Below the pieces are notes generated by a model. That model was not told the DNA's origin. It saw only the letters and a list, made by a program, of their open reading frames with translations, and searched no databases. Below, in pieces: positions 35,415 through 44,469 of a DNA stretch of 64,000 nucleotides. The stretch spans positions 11,327 through 75,326 of the forward strand of contig JBBIIT010000010.1 in NCBI GenBank assembly GCA_037446355.1. The letters are read 5' to 3'. A program made the position numbers and the translations under genes. The first letter of the stretch is position 1. Each line of letters opens with the position of its first letter. This DNA is from Roseiarcus sp037446355 (lineage in GTDB: Bacteria; Pseudomonadota; Alphaproteobacteria; Rhizobiales; Beijerinckiaceae).

Positions 35415-37256
35415 ATGAACCAAGACGGAAAGACGGCGCTGCGCTTCGGTCCTTCGGACGTGGTCCTCGAGCGCGCGCCCGATGGCGTGTTGAAATTGCG
35501 CGCGCGGCATTCGCTCGGCGCCTATCCGCGCTCGCTGACCGACAGCCTCGACCATTGGGCCGCCGCGACGCCGGAGCGCACTTTTCTTGCGCAACGCAGC
35601 GCCGCGGGCCCATGGCGAAAACTGAGCTACGCCGAGGTGCGGGCGAGCGCGCGCAGCATTGCCGAAGCCCTGCTCGCGCGCGAGCTTTCGCCCGAGCGGC
35701 CGGTGGCGATCCTTTCCGGCAATAGCATCGCGCACGCCCTTGTCGGCCTCGGCGCGATGTACGCAGGCGTTCCCTACGCGCCGATCTCGCCGCCCTATTC
35801 GCTGATCGCTAAGGATTTCGGGAAGCTAAACGCCATTCTCGCGCTGCTGACGCCGGGGCTGGTGTTCGTCGACGACGGAAAGGCCTTCGCCGCCGCGATC
35901 GAAGGGGCGATTCCGCGCGAGGCGGAACTTGTCGTCGTCGAGAATCCGCCTTCGACGCGACCCGCGACGCTTTTGAGCGCCCTGCTCGCGACCCCGGCGA
36001 GCCGGAAAGTCGAAGCGGCGAATGCGCGCGTCACACCCGACACAATAGCCAAGATCCTATTCACCTCGGGCTCGACCGGCGCCCCCAAGGGCGTCATCAA
36101 CACGCAACACATGATGACGTCGAACCAGGCGATGGCCGCTTCGTCCTTTCCGAGCTTTGTCGCGCCGCCGCCAGTCCTGCTCGACTGGTTGCCGTGGAGC
36201 CACACATTCGGCGGCAATCACAATTTCAATCTCGCGCTGACCAACGGCGGGACGTTCTATATCGACGAAGGCAAGCCGGTTCCGCGCGCGATCGAGGAGA
36301 CCGTGCGCAATCTTCGCGAGGTGTCGCCGACCGTCTATTTCAACGTGCCCAAGGGTTACGAAATGCTGCTGCCCTATCTCAAGGCGGACAAGGCGCTGCG
36401 TGAGACCATGCTCCGCAATCTCCAGTGTTTCTTCTACGCCGGCGCGGGCTTGCCGGGGCACGTCTGGGAGGAATACGATCGGTTGTCGATGGAAACCGTG
36501 GGCGCGCGCGTGCCGATGTTGACTTCGCTCGGTTCGACGGAGACCGGACCGAGCGCGCTCAATGTCACGGACAAAGCGCGAAGTCCCGGGGTGATCGGCC
36601 TTCCGAATGCAGGCGTCGAACTTAAACTCGTGCCCAACGCCGGCAAGCTCGAGGCGCGGCTGAAAAGCCCGAGCGTGACGCCCGGATATTGGCGCCAGCC
36701 GACGCAGACGAAGGCCGCGTTCGACGAGGAGGGTTATTACCTGCTCGGCGACGCCCTGCGCTTCGCCGACCCGAACGATCCCGAAAAGGGCTTCTATTTC
36801 GACGGCCGCGTCGCCGAGGATTTCAAACTCGCGACCGGAACCTGGGTTAGCGTGGGGCCGTTGCGCGCGAAGTTTGTCGCCCATTTCGCGCCGTTCGCGC
36901 GCGACCTCGTTATCGCCGGGCAGGATCGAGACGATGCGACGGCGCTGGTCGTTCCCGATCTCGACGCCTGCCGCGAACTCGGCGGCTTCGGGCCAAAGGA
37001 CGCTTCGCCGGAGTCCATTCTCGCCAACCCCGCGGTTCGCGCCAAATTCTCCGCGCTGCTCGCCTCCTTCAACAAGGCGGCCGGCGGTAGTTCGGGCCGT
37101 ATCGCGCGCATGATCCCGCTCGTCGAAGCCCCCTCGCTCGATACCGGCGAGATGACCGATAAGGGCTCGATCAATCAACGGGCGGTGTTGAAACGGCGCG
37201 ACGATCTCGTCGCGGCGCTCTATGCCGAGCCGCCATCGTCGCTAGTGATTTCCTGA
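35415..37256 (+). CDS. Feruloyl-CoA synthase-like acyl-CoA ligase
   Basis: 613 residues, AMP-forming ligase. The P-loop-like motif LFTSGSTGAPKGV is at about 215-227, LGSTETGPS near 373, YYLLGDALRF, and the phrase GRVAEDFKLATGTWVSVGPLR region typical of feruloyl-CoA synthases. The reaction is carboxylic acid + CoA + ATP to acyl-CoA. The start at 35415 follows GAGGAGGA. The catalytic C-terminal Lys region is shorter than in classic acyl-CoA synthetases, as usual for this subfamily. The true acid could be ferulate, coumarate or another aryl or cyclic acid. Confidence 0.85.
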   Translation: MNQDGKTALRFGPSDVVLERAPDGVLKLRARHSLGAYPRSLTDSLDHWAAATPERTFLAQRSAAGPWRKLSYAEVRASARSIAEALLARELSPERPVAILSGNSIAHALVGLGAMYAGVPYAPISPPYSLIAKDFGKLNAILALLTPGLVFVDDGKAFAAAIEGAIPREAELVVVENPPSTRPATLLSALLATPASRKVEAANARVTPDTIAKILFTSGSTGAPKGVINTQHMMTSNQAMAASSFPSFVAPPPVLLDWLPWSHTFGGNHNFNLALTNGGTFYIDEGKPVPRAIEETVRNLREVSPTVYFNVPKGYEMLLPYLKADKALRETMLRNLQCFFYAGAGLPGHVWEEYDRLSMETVGARVPMLTSLGSTETGPSALNVTDKARSPGVIGLPNAGVELKLVPNAGKLEARLKSPSVTPGYWRQPTQTKAAFDEEGYYLLGDALRFADPNDPEKGFYFDGRVAEDFKLATGTWVSVGPLRAKFVAHFAPFARDLVIAGQDRDDATALVVPDLDACRELGGFGPKDASPESILANPAVRAKFSALLASFNKAAGGSSGRIARMIPLVEAPSLDTGEMTDKGSINQRAVLKRRDDLVAALYAEPPSSLVIS

Positions 37257-37281
37257 CTTTCCTCGCAAAGGACAACAAGCT

Positions 37282-38154
37282 GTGAACGTCAACGATCTCG
37301 TCGCCATCGACATCCACACCCACGCCGAGGTTTCGTGCCGGCAGGGTCCCGACGAATATTGGGCGCCTTACGACGCGGCGGCGAGCAAGTATTTCAAGGT
37401 CGGCAAGCGCCCGACGATCGCGGAGACGCTCGCTTACTACCGCGAGCGCAAGATCGGGCTCGTGATGTTCACGGTCGATTCGGAATTTCAGATCGGCAAC
37501 CGGCGCATCGAGAATTCCGAGATCGCCGAGGCCGCACGCGATAACCCGGACATTCTGACCGCCTTCGCCAGCATCGACCCCCACAAGGGAATCATGGGCG
37601 TGCGCGAGGCGCGAGATTTGATTGAGGGCGGCATCGTCAAGGGTTTCAAGTTCCATCCGACCTGCCAGGGCTTCTTCCCGAACGACCGGCTCGCCTACAA
37701 GCTTTACGAAGTCATCGCGGAGCATAAGCTGCCGGCAATCTTCCACACCGGGCATTCGGGCATCGGCACGGGAATGCGCGGCGGCGGCGGGCTGCGCCTG
37801 AAATACTCGCAGCCCATTCACATCGACGACGTCGCGGTTGATTTTCCCGATATGACGATCATTTTGGCGCATCCGTCGTGGCCTTGGACCGACGAGGCGC
37901 TGTCAATCGCCATGCACAAGCCGAACGTCTATATCGATCTATCCGGCTGGATGCCGAAGTACTTCCCGCCTCAGGTTGTGCAATACGCCAACACGCAATT
38001 GCGCGAGAAGATGCTGTTCGGCTCCGATTTCCCGCTGATCTCGCCCGATCGCTGGATGGCCGATTTCGAAAAGGCGCCGTTCAAGCCGGAAGTGCGCGAC
38101 CTCATCCTGAAGAAGAACGCGATGCGCGTGCTCGGGCTCGACAAAGCGGCCTGA
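37282..38154 (+). CDS. Amidohydrolase family protein (ACMSD-like, COG2159)
   Basis: 290 residues, TIM-barrel metal hydrolase/decarboxylase. Likely metal ligands are DIHTHAE (His12, His14), HTGHSG (about 154), LAHPSWPW (about 194) and GSDFPL with Asp near 247. Members decarboxylate aromatic acids (for example ACMS, gamma-resorcylate) or hydrolyse lactones. The start is a GTG at 37282 with AGGA upstream, 25 bases after the ligase, so it forms the third gene of crotonase-ligase-amidohydrolase. Confidence 0.85.
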   Translation: MNVNDLVAIDIHTHAEVSCRQGPDEYWAPYDAAASKYFKVGKRPTIAETLAYYRERKIGLVMFTVDSEFQIGNRRIENSEIAEAARDNPDILTAFASIDPHKGIMGVREARDLIEGGIVKGFKFHPTCQGFFPNDRLAYKLYEVIAEHKLPAIFHTGHSGIGTGMRGGGGLRLKYSQPIHIDDVAVDFPDMTIILAHPSWPWTDEALSIAMHKPNVYIDLSGWMPKYFPPQVVQYANTQLREKMLFGSDFPLISPDRWMADFEKAPFKPEVRDLILKKNAMRVLGLDKAA

Positions 38155-38173
38155 CGCGGCCAACGGGAGTTGC

Positions 38174-39052
38174 TCAGAACGCGAACAGCATGGGCGTGCG
38201 CGCCAGCGCGAGCGCCCCGCGAGTGACGCCGCCAAGCGCCCACTGGCTTTCGCGCATGTGGCCATAGCCGCCCAGAACGACGAGCTCGGCGCCGAAATGC
38301 TCGGCCTCGTCGGCCAGCAGCGCCGCGACCTCGCGCCCGCCGCTATGCGCGCGCTTCGTTTCCACGGTGACTCCGTGCCGGGCCAGAAACCGCGCGGCGC
38401 CGGACGAGGGGTCGCCGTCGTCGCCGAAATCGGAGTCCTCACGGTCGACCGAAACCAAACGGGCGAGCTGGACGTGTCGCAAGATCGGCAACGCCTCGCG
38501 CAGCGCCCTGGCGGCCTCGCGGCTGCCATTCCAGCCGACGAGAGCCCGGCGCGGTGCGGCGTGCTGTCGCCAACCGGCCGGGACGACAAGCACGGCATGT
38601 CCGGAATCGAACAGGCAGGTTTCGAATTGGGCCCGCTCGATGTCAGACCCGCCGCCTTCGGACCAACCGATCACGGTCAGATCGACCGTTCGCGCTCGCC
38701 GCGCGCAAATTCGTCCAACCTCTTCGTTGAAGGCGTCGACGCGCTTGAGCGAATTGGCCGCGACCAGGCGGGCGTAAGCGAAGCGCATTCTGCGTTCCGC
38801 CGCCTCGGCCTCCTCGTTCGCCTTACGTTGGGCGCGAATCCAATCTTCCGGCGCCGCGGCCGTCGAGGCGATAGGATAGAAGGGCACGAGCCCGAACATC
38901 AGACCCGAAAGATGCGCGCCGAACGCGGTGCAGAAGCTGTCAGCGTAGGCGAGCGCATTAAATCCGGCCGCAGATTCGTCTTGCGGCAATAGCACCTCGC
39001 AAAACGCATCCGCCGCTGGGCGCTTCGGAACCGTGGGTTCGACCGCGCTCAT
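38174..39052 (-). CDS. Universal stress protein (UspA family, tandem-type length)
   Basis: 292 residues, about twice one Usp domain. The N-terminal half is divergent and the C-terminal half has the typical end LVVLGGYGHMRESQWALGGVTRGAL. The ATP-binding Gly-x-x-Gly loop is not the consensus form, so ATP binding is uncertain. A FixK/FNR-like box lies 94-107 bases upstream (39146-39159). Usp genes beside cbb3 oxidase genes are common and often oxygen-regulated. Start at 39052. Confidence 0.87.
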   Translation of the reverse strand: MSAVEPTVPKRPAADAFCEVLLPQDESAAGFNALAYADSFCTAFGAHLSGLMFGLVPFYPIASTAAAPEDWIRAQRKANEEAEAAERRMRFAYARLVAANSLKRVDAFNEEVGRICARRARTVDLTVIGWSEGGGSDIERAQFETCLFDSGHAVLVVPAGWRQHAAPRRALVGWNGSREAARALREALPILRHVQLARLVSVDREDSDFGDDGDPSSGAARFLARHGVTVETKRAHSGGREVAALLADEAEHFGAELVVLGGYGHMRESQWALGGVTRGALALARTPMLFAF

Positions 39053-39145
39053 TTCGGTTTGTCCCCAGGTATATTGGCCATTTCGCGCCGACGTGGCCAA
39101 GCCATCCCACGCGCCGCAAGCCTAGCGGCCGTCTCCTCGCGGCGG

Positions 39146-39159
39146 TTGAGATAAATCAA
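39146..39159 (-). promoter_or_regulatory. FixK/FNR-type box for the universal stress protein gene
   Basis: TTGAGATAAATCAA on the plus strand (minus: TTGATTTATCTCAA), one mismatch to TTGAT-N4-ATCAA. Centred near -41 from a plausible start for the minus-strand Usp gene. Confidence 0.72.
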
Positions 39160-39420
39160 TGGTGGCGAATCCCAAATGACCGCGCCGCGACACAGAGTCA
39201 CACTTCCGTTGCGTCGATCGCGCGAGGCGAGCGCCGACAGGCCGCTTGCGCCGGGGAAAGCAGGCGTTTGCAAGAATTCGTTTTTGCCTAACGCTGACCG
39301 TGCTCGCCGCGACGACGTTATGGACGCGCCCGCGCGATGGGCTAAAAGCCAAGCAGCGTCGTTTTCCTTCTGTCGCATTCGGGGCGCCGAGCGAACGGAT
39401 GAAGCGGAAACGCCGTTGTA

Positions 39421-39434
39421 TTGATATGAATCAA
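39421..39434 (+). promoter_or_regulatory. FixK/FNR box ahead of ccoN
   Basis: TTGATATGAATCAA, a perfect TTGAT-N4-ATCAA palindrome. Activation at -41.5 would start the transcript near 39469, 30 bases before the ccoN start. This fits microaerobic control by FixK/FnrN/Fnr. The stretch 39160-39420 between the two boxes holds no gene I can support. Confidence 0.88.
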
Positions 39435-39498
39435 GGTCGGGGATTGTCGCTCGTTCAGGTTGCGGTCGACAATCCGTCATCTGCGCAGGGGGTTTCTT

Positions 39499-41148
39499 AT
39501 GCAGGCGGTTGCTGCAAATAAGTCGTTGCGAGCCGGCGAGGCCAGTTTGGCCGCCGTACTCGCGGTCACCGCGTTGGCGTGCCTCTATATCGCCGCCAAG
39601 ACAATCGAGCCCGCCTACGCCTTCCATATGGGCCTGAGCGCCCTGGCGAGTGCGATTGGCGTGTTCGCGATCTTCCAGCGCTACCACAATCGGTCGGCCG
39701 AAATGGCGCCGCTGGAGATCGACGGCAAGCCGAATTACAATTTCGGGCCCGTCAAGTTCCTGTCCCTCGCCGCGCTGTTCTGGGGCGTGGCGGGCATGAC
39801 GGTCGGCATCTACATCGCCTTCGAGCTTGCCTATCCCTGGCTCAATATCGGGCCGTGGTTCAACTTCGGCCGCCTGCGGCCCCTGCACACTTCGGCGGTC
39901 ATTTTCGCCTTCGGCGGCAACGTGCTGCTCGCAACCTCGTTCTATGTCGTGCAGCGCACCAGCCGCGCGCGTCTGGCGGGCGACCTCGCGCCTTGGTTCG
40001 TCGCGCTCGGTTATAATTTCTTCATCGTCATCGCCGGCACGGGCTACCTGCTCGGCATCACCGAGAGCCGCGAATACGCGGAACCCGAATGGTACGCCGA
40101 TCTTTGGCTGACCATCGTCTGGGTGACTTATCTCCTGGTGTTCCTGGGCACGCTCTACCGCCGCAAGGAACCCCATATCTATGTCGCCAACTGGTTCTAT
40201 CTCGCCTTCATCCTGACGATCGCGATGCTGCACCTTGGCAACAACGCGGCGGTGCCGGTCTCGATACTCTCGTCGAAGTCGTACATCGTTTGGAGCGGTG
40301 TGCAGGACGCGATGTTCCAGTGGTGGTACGGTCACAACGCGGTCGGCTTCTTCCTGACCGCCGGCTTCCTCGCCATCATGTATTATTTCGTGCCCAAGCG
40401 CGCGGAGCGGCCGGTCTATTCGTATCGGCTGTCGATCATCCACTTCTGGGCGCTGATCTTCCTCTATATCTGGGCCGGACCGCATCATCTGCACTATACG
40501 GCGTTGCCGGACTGGACGCAGACGCTCGGCATGACCTTCTCGCTCATGCTGTGGATGCCCTCGTGGGGCGGCATGATCAACGGCCTGCTGACGCTCTCGG
40601 GCGCGTGGGACAAGTTGCGCACCGATCCGATCCTGCGCATGCTCGTCGTGTCCGTCGCCTTCTACGGCATGTCGACTTTCGAAGGTCCGGTCATGTCGAT
40701 CAAGACCGTAAACTCGCTCTCACACTACACTGACTGGACGGTCGGTCATGTGCATTCGGGCGCGCTCGGCTGGGTCGCCTACGTGTCCTTCGGCGCGCTC
40801 TACTGCCTGGTGCCCTGGCTGTGGAACAAGCGTGAGATTTACTCGCTGAAGCTCGTCAACTGGCACTTCTGGATCTCGACCCTCGGCATCGTGCTGTACA
40901 TTACCTCGATGTGGGTGTCCGGCATCCTCCAGGGACTGATGTGGAGGTCGTACACGCCGCAGGGCTATCTCGAATATTCGTTCATCGAGACGGTCGCGGC
41001 GATGCATCCCTTCTATGTCATTCGCGGTCTCGGCGGCGTGCTGTTCCTCACCGGCTATCTCCTGATGGTCTACAATGTTTGGATGACGATCGCCGCGGGC
41101 GAAGAGGCCGCGCCTTCCCTTCAGCCTTCCCTCCAGCCCGCCGAATGA
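39499..41148 (+). CDS. ccoN: cbb3-type cytochrome c oxidase subunit I
   Basis: 549 residues, about 12 membrane helices. Heme and CuB ligands are visible as LHTSAVIFAFGG, HNAVGFFLTAG, WAGPHHLHY and VGHVHSGALGW. It is the catalytic subunit of the high-affinity oxidase used at low oxygen. The start at 39499 has AGGGGG upstream; an in-frame ATG at 39460 adds a non-family leader. It is the first gene of ccoNOQP and sits behind a perfect FixK/FNR box. Confidence 0.97.
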   Translation: MQAVAANKSLRAGEASLAAVLAVTALACLYIAAKTIEPAYAFHMGLSALASAIGVFAIFQRYHNRSAEMAPLEIDGKPNYNFGPVKFLSLAALFWGVAGMTVGIYIAFELAYPWLNIGPWFNFGRLRPLHTSAVIFAFGGNVLLATSFYVVQRTSRARLAGDLAPWFVALGYNFFIVIAGTGYLLGITESREYAEPEWYADLWLTIVWVTYLLVFLGTLYRRKEPHIYVANWFYLAFILTIAMLHLGNNAAVPVSILSSKSYIVWSGVQDAMFQWWYGHNAVGFFLTAGFLAIMYYFVPKRAERPVYSYRLSIIHFWALIFLYIWAGPHHLHYTALPDWTQTLGMTFSLMLWMPSWGGMINGLLTLSGAWDKLRTDPILRMLVVSVAFYGMSTFEGPVMSIKTVNSLSHYTDWTVGHVHSGALGWVAYVSFGALYCLVPWLWNKREIYSLKLVNWHFWISTLGIVLYITSMWVSGILQGLMWRSYTPQGYLEYSFIETVAAMHPFYVIRGLGGVLFLTGYLLMVYNVWMTIAAGEEAAPSLQPSLQPAE

Positions 41149-41158
41149 GGATAAAATA

Positions 41159-41926
41159 ATGAGCAGCGGGACACCCACTCACCCTGTTGGCGCCGGCTTG
41201 TTCGCCAAGCACCACATCTTCGAAAAGAATCCGATCATCCTTGTGCTCGGCATTCTCGTCATGGTCGCCATCGGCGGGCTCGTGCAGATCGTGCCTCTGT
41301 TTTATCTTCAGGGGACGGTCGAGAAAGTCGAGGGCATGCGGCCCTACACGCCGCTCGAACTCGCCGGACGCAACATCTACGTGCGCGAGGGCTGCTATCT
41401 TTGCCACAGCCAAATGATCCGTTCGCTGCGCGATGAAGTGGAGCGCTACGGCCATTATTCGCTGGCGGCCGAGAGCATGTACGACCACCCCTTCCAATGG
41501 GGCTCCAAGCGTAACGGTCCCGATCTGGCGCGCGTCGGCTTGAAATACACCGACTCCTGGCAGGTCGCGCATCTGAAGGATCCGCGCTCGGTGGTGCCGC
41601 AGTCGATCATGCCGAACTACGCGTTCCTGGCCAACACGGAACTGGATACCCGAGAGATCGCGGATTTTCTCCGCACCAACCGAATCGTCGGTGTTCCCTA
41701 CACCGACGAGATGATCGCCAGCGTAGATAAGGATCTACAAGCGCAGATCAATCCCGATAGCCCGGATGCGGCGGCGTTCCAGAAGCGATATCCGAAGGCG
41801 CAGCTTCGCAAGTTCAACGCGGAGAGCAGCGCCCTGACGGAAGCCGATGCGCTGGTAGCCTATCTGCAAATGCTGGGCACGCTGGTCGATTACAAACTCT
41901 ACGACGACAAAGCCAATTTGCGCTGA
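41159..41926 (+). CDS. ccoO: cbb3-type cytochrome c oxidase subunit II (mono-heme)
   Basis: 255 residues. One membrane anchor lies at about 25-48, and the c-type heme motif CYLCH is at Cys79/Cys82/His83. The C-terminal part carries a conserved Met-rich patch (QSIMPNY) likely to give the sixth ligand. It passes electrons from CcoP to CcoN. It follows ccoN by 10 bases. Confidence 0.97.
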   Translation: MSSGTPTHPVGAGLFAKHHIFEKNPIILVLGILVMVAIGGLVQIVPLFYLQGTVEKVEGMRPYTPLELAGRNIYVREGCYLCHSQMIRSLRDEVERYGHYSLAAESMYDHPFQWGSKRNGPDLARVGLKYTDSWQVAHLKDPRSVVPQSIMPNYAFLANTELDTREIADFLRTNRIVGVPYTDEMIASVDKDLQAQINPDSPDAAAFQKRYPKAQLRKFNAESSALTEADALVAYLQMLGTLVDYKLYDDKANLR

Positions 41927-41936
41927 GGGGGCGATC

Positions 41937-42092
41937 ATGGCTTCGACATACGAAATGCTGGCTTCCTTCGCGCAATCGGCGGGAACGGTCTATTGCTTCG
42001 CCTTCTTCCTCGGGGTTCTGCTCTATGCCCTGTGGCCTTCGAACGGCGCGGCTTTCAATAAGGCGGCCCTGGCGCCGCTGCGCGAGGATTGA
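41937..42092 (+). CDS. ccoQ: cbb3-type cytochrome c oxidase subunit IV (CcoQ/FixQ)
   Basis: 51 residues, one helix at about 16-33 (AGTVYCFAFFLGVLLYALWP), then a short polar tail, the usual CcoQ form. It is placed between ccoO (10 bases) and ccoP (3 bases). It stabilises the complex in other species. It was read directly from the sequence because it is short. Confidence 0.93.
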   Translation: MASTYEMLASFAQSAGTVYCFAFFLGVLLYALWPSNGAAFNKAALAPLRED

Positions 42093-42095
42093 GTC

Positions 42096-42977
42096 ATGGC
42101 GACGACAGAACCAGTTCAAGTCGACAAGATCACCGGTCAAACCACGACAGGACATGAGTGGGATGGCATCCGTGAACTCAACACGCCGTTGCCGCGCTGG
42201 TGGCTGTGGACGTGGTACGCTTCGATCGTGTTCGCGATTGCGTATTGGATTGTCTATCCGGCCTGGCCGCTCGTTTCGACCTACACGGTCGGCTTGTTCG
42301 GCTCCACCAATCGCGGCCAGGTCGCCCAGGATCTGGCCGACATCAAAGCGGTTCGCGCGTCGATGGAGGCGGGTCTCGACAAGGCGAGCGTGAGCGAAAT
42401 CGAAGGCGACAAAAAATTGTTGACGCTCGCCTTGGCGCACGGCAAGGCCGCTTTCGGGGAGGATTGCGCCCCATGCCACGGTTCGGGTGGGCAGGGCTCC
42501 AAGGGCTACCGCAACCTGACCAACGACGACTGGCTTTGGGGCGGCACGCTCGCCGCGATTCAACAGACGATCACCCACGGAATCCGCGCCGACTACGACA
42601 AGGACACGCGCACCAGCGCGATGCCCGCCTTCGGCAAGGACGGAATTCTCAAGCCCGAGGAGATCAAGCAGGTCGCCAACTACGTTCGCTCGGTCAGCAA
42701 GCTGCCGACCGAAGCGGGCGCGGATCTGGCGGCCGGCAAGAAAATCTTCGCCGACAATTGCGCGGCTTGCCACGGCGACGACGCCAAGGGCAATCTCGAG
42801 ATGGGCGCCGCCAATTTGACTGACGGCGCGCAACTCTACGGCGGCGATATGAAGGATCTGGTGCAAACCATAACTTACGCGCGCAACAGCACGATGCCGG
42901 CGTGGGGCGCGCGCCTCGATCCCGTCACCATCAAGGCGTTGACTGTGTACGTGCATAGCTTGGGCGGCGGTCAGTGA
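42096..42977 (+). CDS. ccoP: cbb3-type cytochrome c oxidase subunit III (di-heme)
   Basis: 293 residues. The N-terminal membrane anchor is at about 36-60. Two cytochrome c domains have CAPCH (Cys124, Cys127, His128) and CAACH (Cys222, Cys225, His226). It is the electron entry subunit. Its stop overlaps the ccoG start (GTG). Confidence 0.97.
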   Translation: MATTEPVQVDKITGQTTTGHEWDGIRELNTPLPRWWLWTWYASIVFAIAYWIVYPAWPLVSTYTVGLFGSTNRGQVAQDLADIKAVRASMEAGLDKASVSEIEGDKKLLTLALAHGKAAFGEDCAPCHGSGGQGSKGYRNLTNDDWLWGGTLAAIQQTITHGIRADYDKDTRTSAMPAFGKDGILKPEEIKQVANYVRSVSKLPTEAGADLAAGKKIFADNCAACHGDDAKGNLEMGAANLTDGAQLYGGDMKDLVQTITYARNSTMPAWGARLDPVTIKALTVYVHSLGGGQ

Positions 42978-44431
42978 CGACAACGGATCTAGGGGACCAT
43001 CATGAAGTTTACGATGAAGGTCCCCTTTACGCCTCCGCGGCGAAAATCTATCCGCTGAAGGTCAGCGGAACCTTTCGCCGCATTAAATGGACCCTGCTGC
43101 TGATTTGCCTGGGTCTTTATTATTTCCTGCCCTTCGTGCGTTGGGATCGTGGACCGAACGAGCCGCACCAGGCGGTGCTCGTCGATCTCGCGCATTCCCG
43201 GTTCTATTTTTTCTTCATCGAGTTGTGGCCTCAGGAAGTCTATTACTTCACGGGCCTGCTCATTCTCGCGTCGCTGTCGCTATTCCTCTCGAACGCGTTG
43301 TTCGGCCGCGTTTGGTGCGGATACTTCTGTCCGCAGACGGTCTGGACCGATCTCTTCATCTTCGTCGAGCGGCTGGCCGAAGGCGATCGGCGCGACCGCA
43401 TGAAACTCGACGCCGCGCCCTGGAGCCTCGAGAAGATCGCGCGTCGCGTCGCCAAGCACGCCGGCTGGTTGTTCATCGCCTGGTGGACCGGCGGCGTTTG
43501 GGTGCTTTATTTTGCGGACGCGCCGACCCTCGTGCGTCAACTCGCGACGTTCCAAGCGCCGGTCACCGCCTACGTTTGGATCGGCATTCTCACTTTCTCG
43601 ACCTATTATCTCGCGGGGTTCATGCGCGAGCAGGTCTGCCTCTACATGTGCCCCTGGCCGCGCATCCAGGCCGCGCTGACCGACACGGACGCGCTTAACG
43701 TCACCTATCGGCGCGATCGCGGCGAACCGCGCATGTCCGTGAAATCGGCGACGCGGGCGCGCCTCGTCCACGAACCGGCAGGAGACTGCATCGATTGCGG
43801 GCAGTGCGTCGCGGCCTGCCCGACCGGAGTCGACATTCGCCAGGGTTCGCAACTCGGTTGCATTCAATGCGGCCTATGTATCGACGCCTGCGACACGGTG
43901 ATGAAGAAGATCGATCGCCCGATCCGGCTCATCAGCTACGACACCGACGAGAACATGCGGCGGCGTGCGCGCGGCGAGCCCGCGCGTTATCGCCTGATCC
44001 GCCCGCGCACGTTGCTTTACGCGGGCCTGATTGTCGCCGTCGGCTTGATCATGTTGATGACGCTGTCGACGCGCGGCCACATGGGCATGAGTGTTCTTCA
44101 CGTGCGCGCGCCGATGTTCACGACGACCAAGGATGGCGGAGTTCGCAATGGCTACACCCTTCGCTTCTCCAACAAGTGGAGCGAAACGCGACGGTTCGCG
44201 CTCGAGGTAAGCGGCGTAAAGGACGCCGCGGTCAAGAGCGAAGAGGCGGATACGCTGCCCGACGGTCGGCTCGCGGTCAGTGTCGATCCCGACGCGACTT
44301 TGGAAGTGCAACTCTACGTTTCCGCCCCGAAGGCGTCGCTGACGGGCTCTAGCGAAACGGTTACAATGAAATCGACGGACTTGACGAGCGGCGAGAGCGT
44401 CGTCGTCAGCGATCACTTCTTCGGGCCGTAA
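42974..44431 (+). CDS. ccoG: Cytochrome c oxidase accessory protein CcoG (FixG)
   Basis: 485 residues, five membrane helices. The N-terminal Cys cluster is VWCGYFCPQTVW, and two 4Fe-4S ferredoxin clusters lie around 265-310 (CIDCGQCVAACPTG and CIQCGLCIDAC). CcoG is implicated in copper reduction for cbb3 assembly. The start is GTG at 42974 overlapping the ccoP stop. The periplasmic C-terminal domain is Ig-like. Confidence 0.95.
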   Translation: MTTTDLGDHHEVYDEGPLYASAAKIYPLKVSGTFRRIKWTLLLICLGLYYFLPFVRWDRGPNEPHQAVLVDLAHSRFYFFFIELWPQEVYYFTGLLILASLSLFLSNALFGRVWCGYFCPQTVWTDLFIFVERLAEGDRRDRMKLDAAPWSLEKIARRVAKHAGWLFIAWWTGGVWVLYFADAPTLVRQLATFQAPVTAYVWIGILTFSTYYLAGFMREQVCLYMCPWPRIQAALTDTDALNVTYRRDRGEPRMSVKSATRARLVHEPAGDCIDCGQCVAACPTGVDIRQGSQLGCIQCGLCIDACDTVMKKIDRPIRLISYDTDENMRRRARGEPARYRLIRPRTLLYAGLIVAVGLIMLMTLSTRGHMGMSVLHVRAPMFTTTKDGGVRNGYTLRFSNKWSETRRFALEVSGVKDAAVKSEEADTLPDGRLAVSVDPDATLEVQLYVSAPKASLTGSSETVTMKSTDLTSGESVVVSDHFFGP

Positions 44432-44469
44432 CGCTCGATTGCAATTCGGCGGTAGCCGCGGAGGTCGGA

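Noticed and set aside
34556..38154. Ferulate-to-vanillin pathway as firm assignment
   Set aside because: A ligase and crotonase alone do not prove it; vanillin dehydrogenase and demethylase genes are not present and other enzymes in the island do not belong to it.
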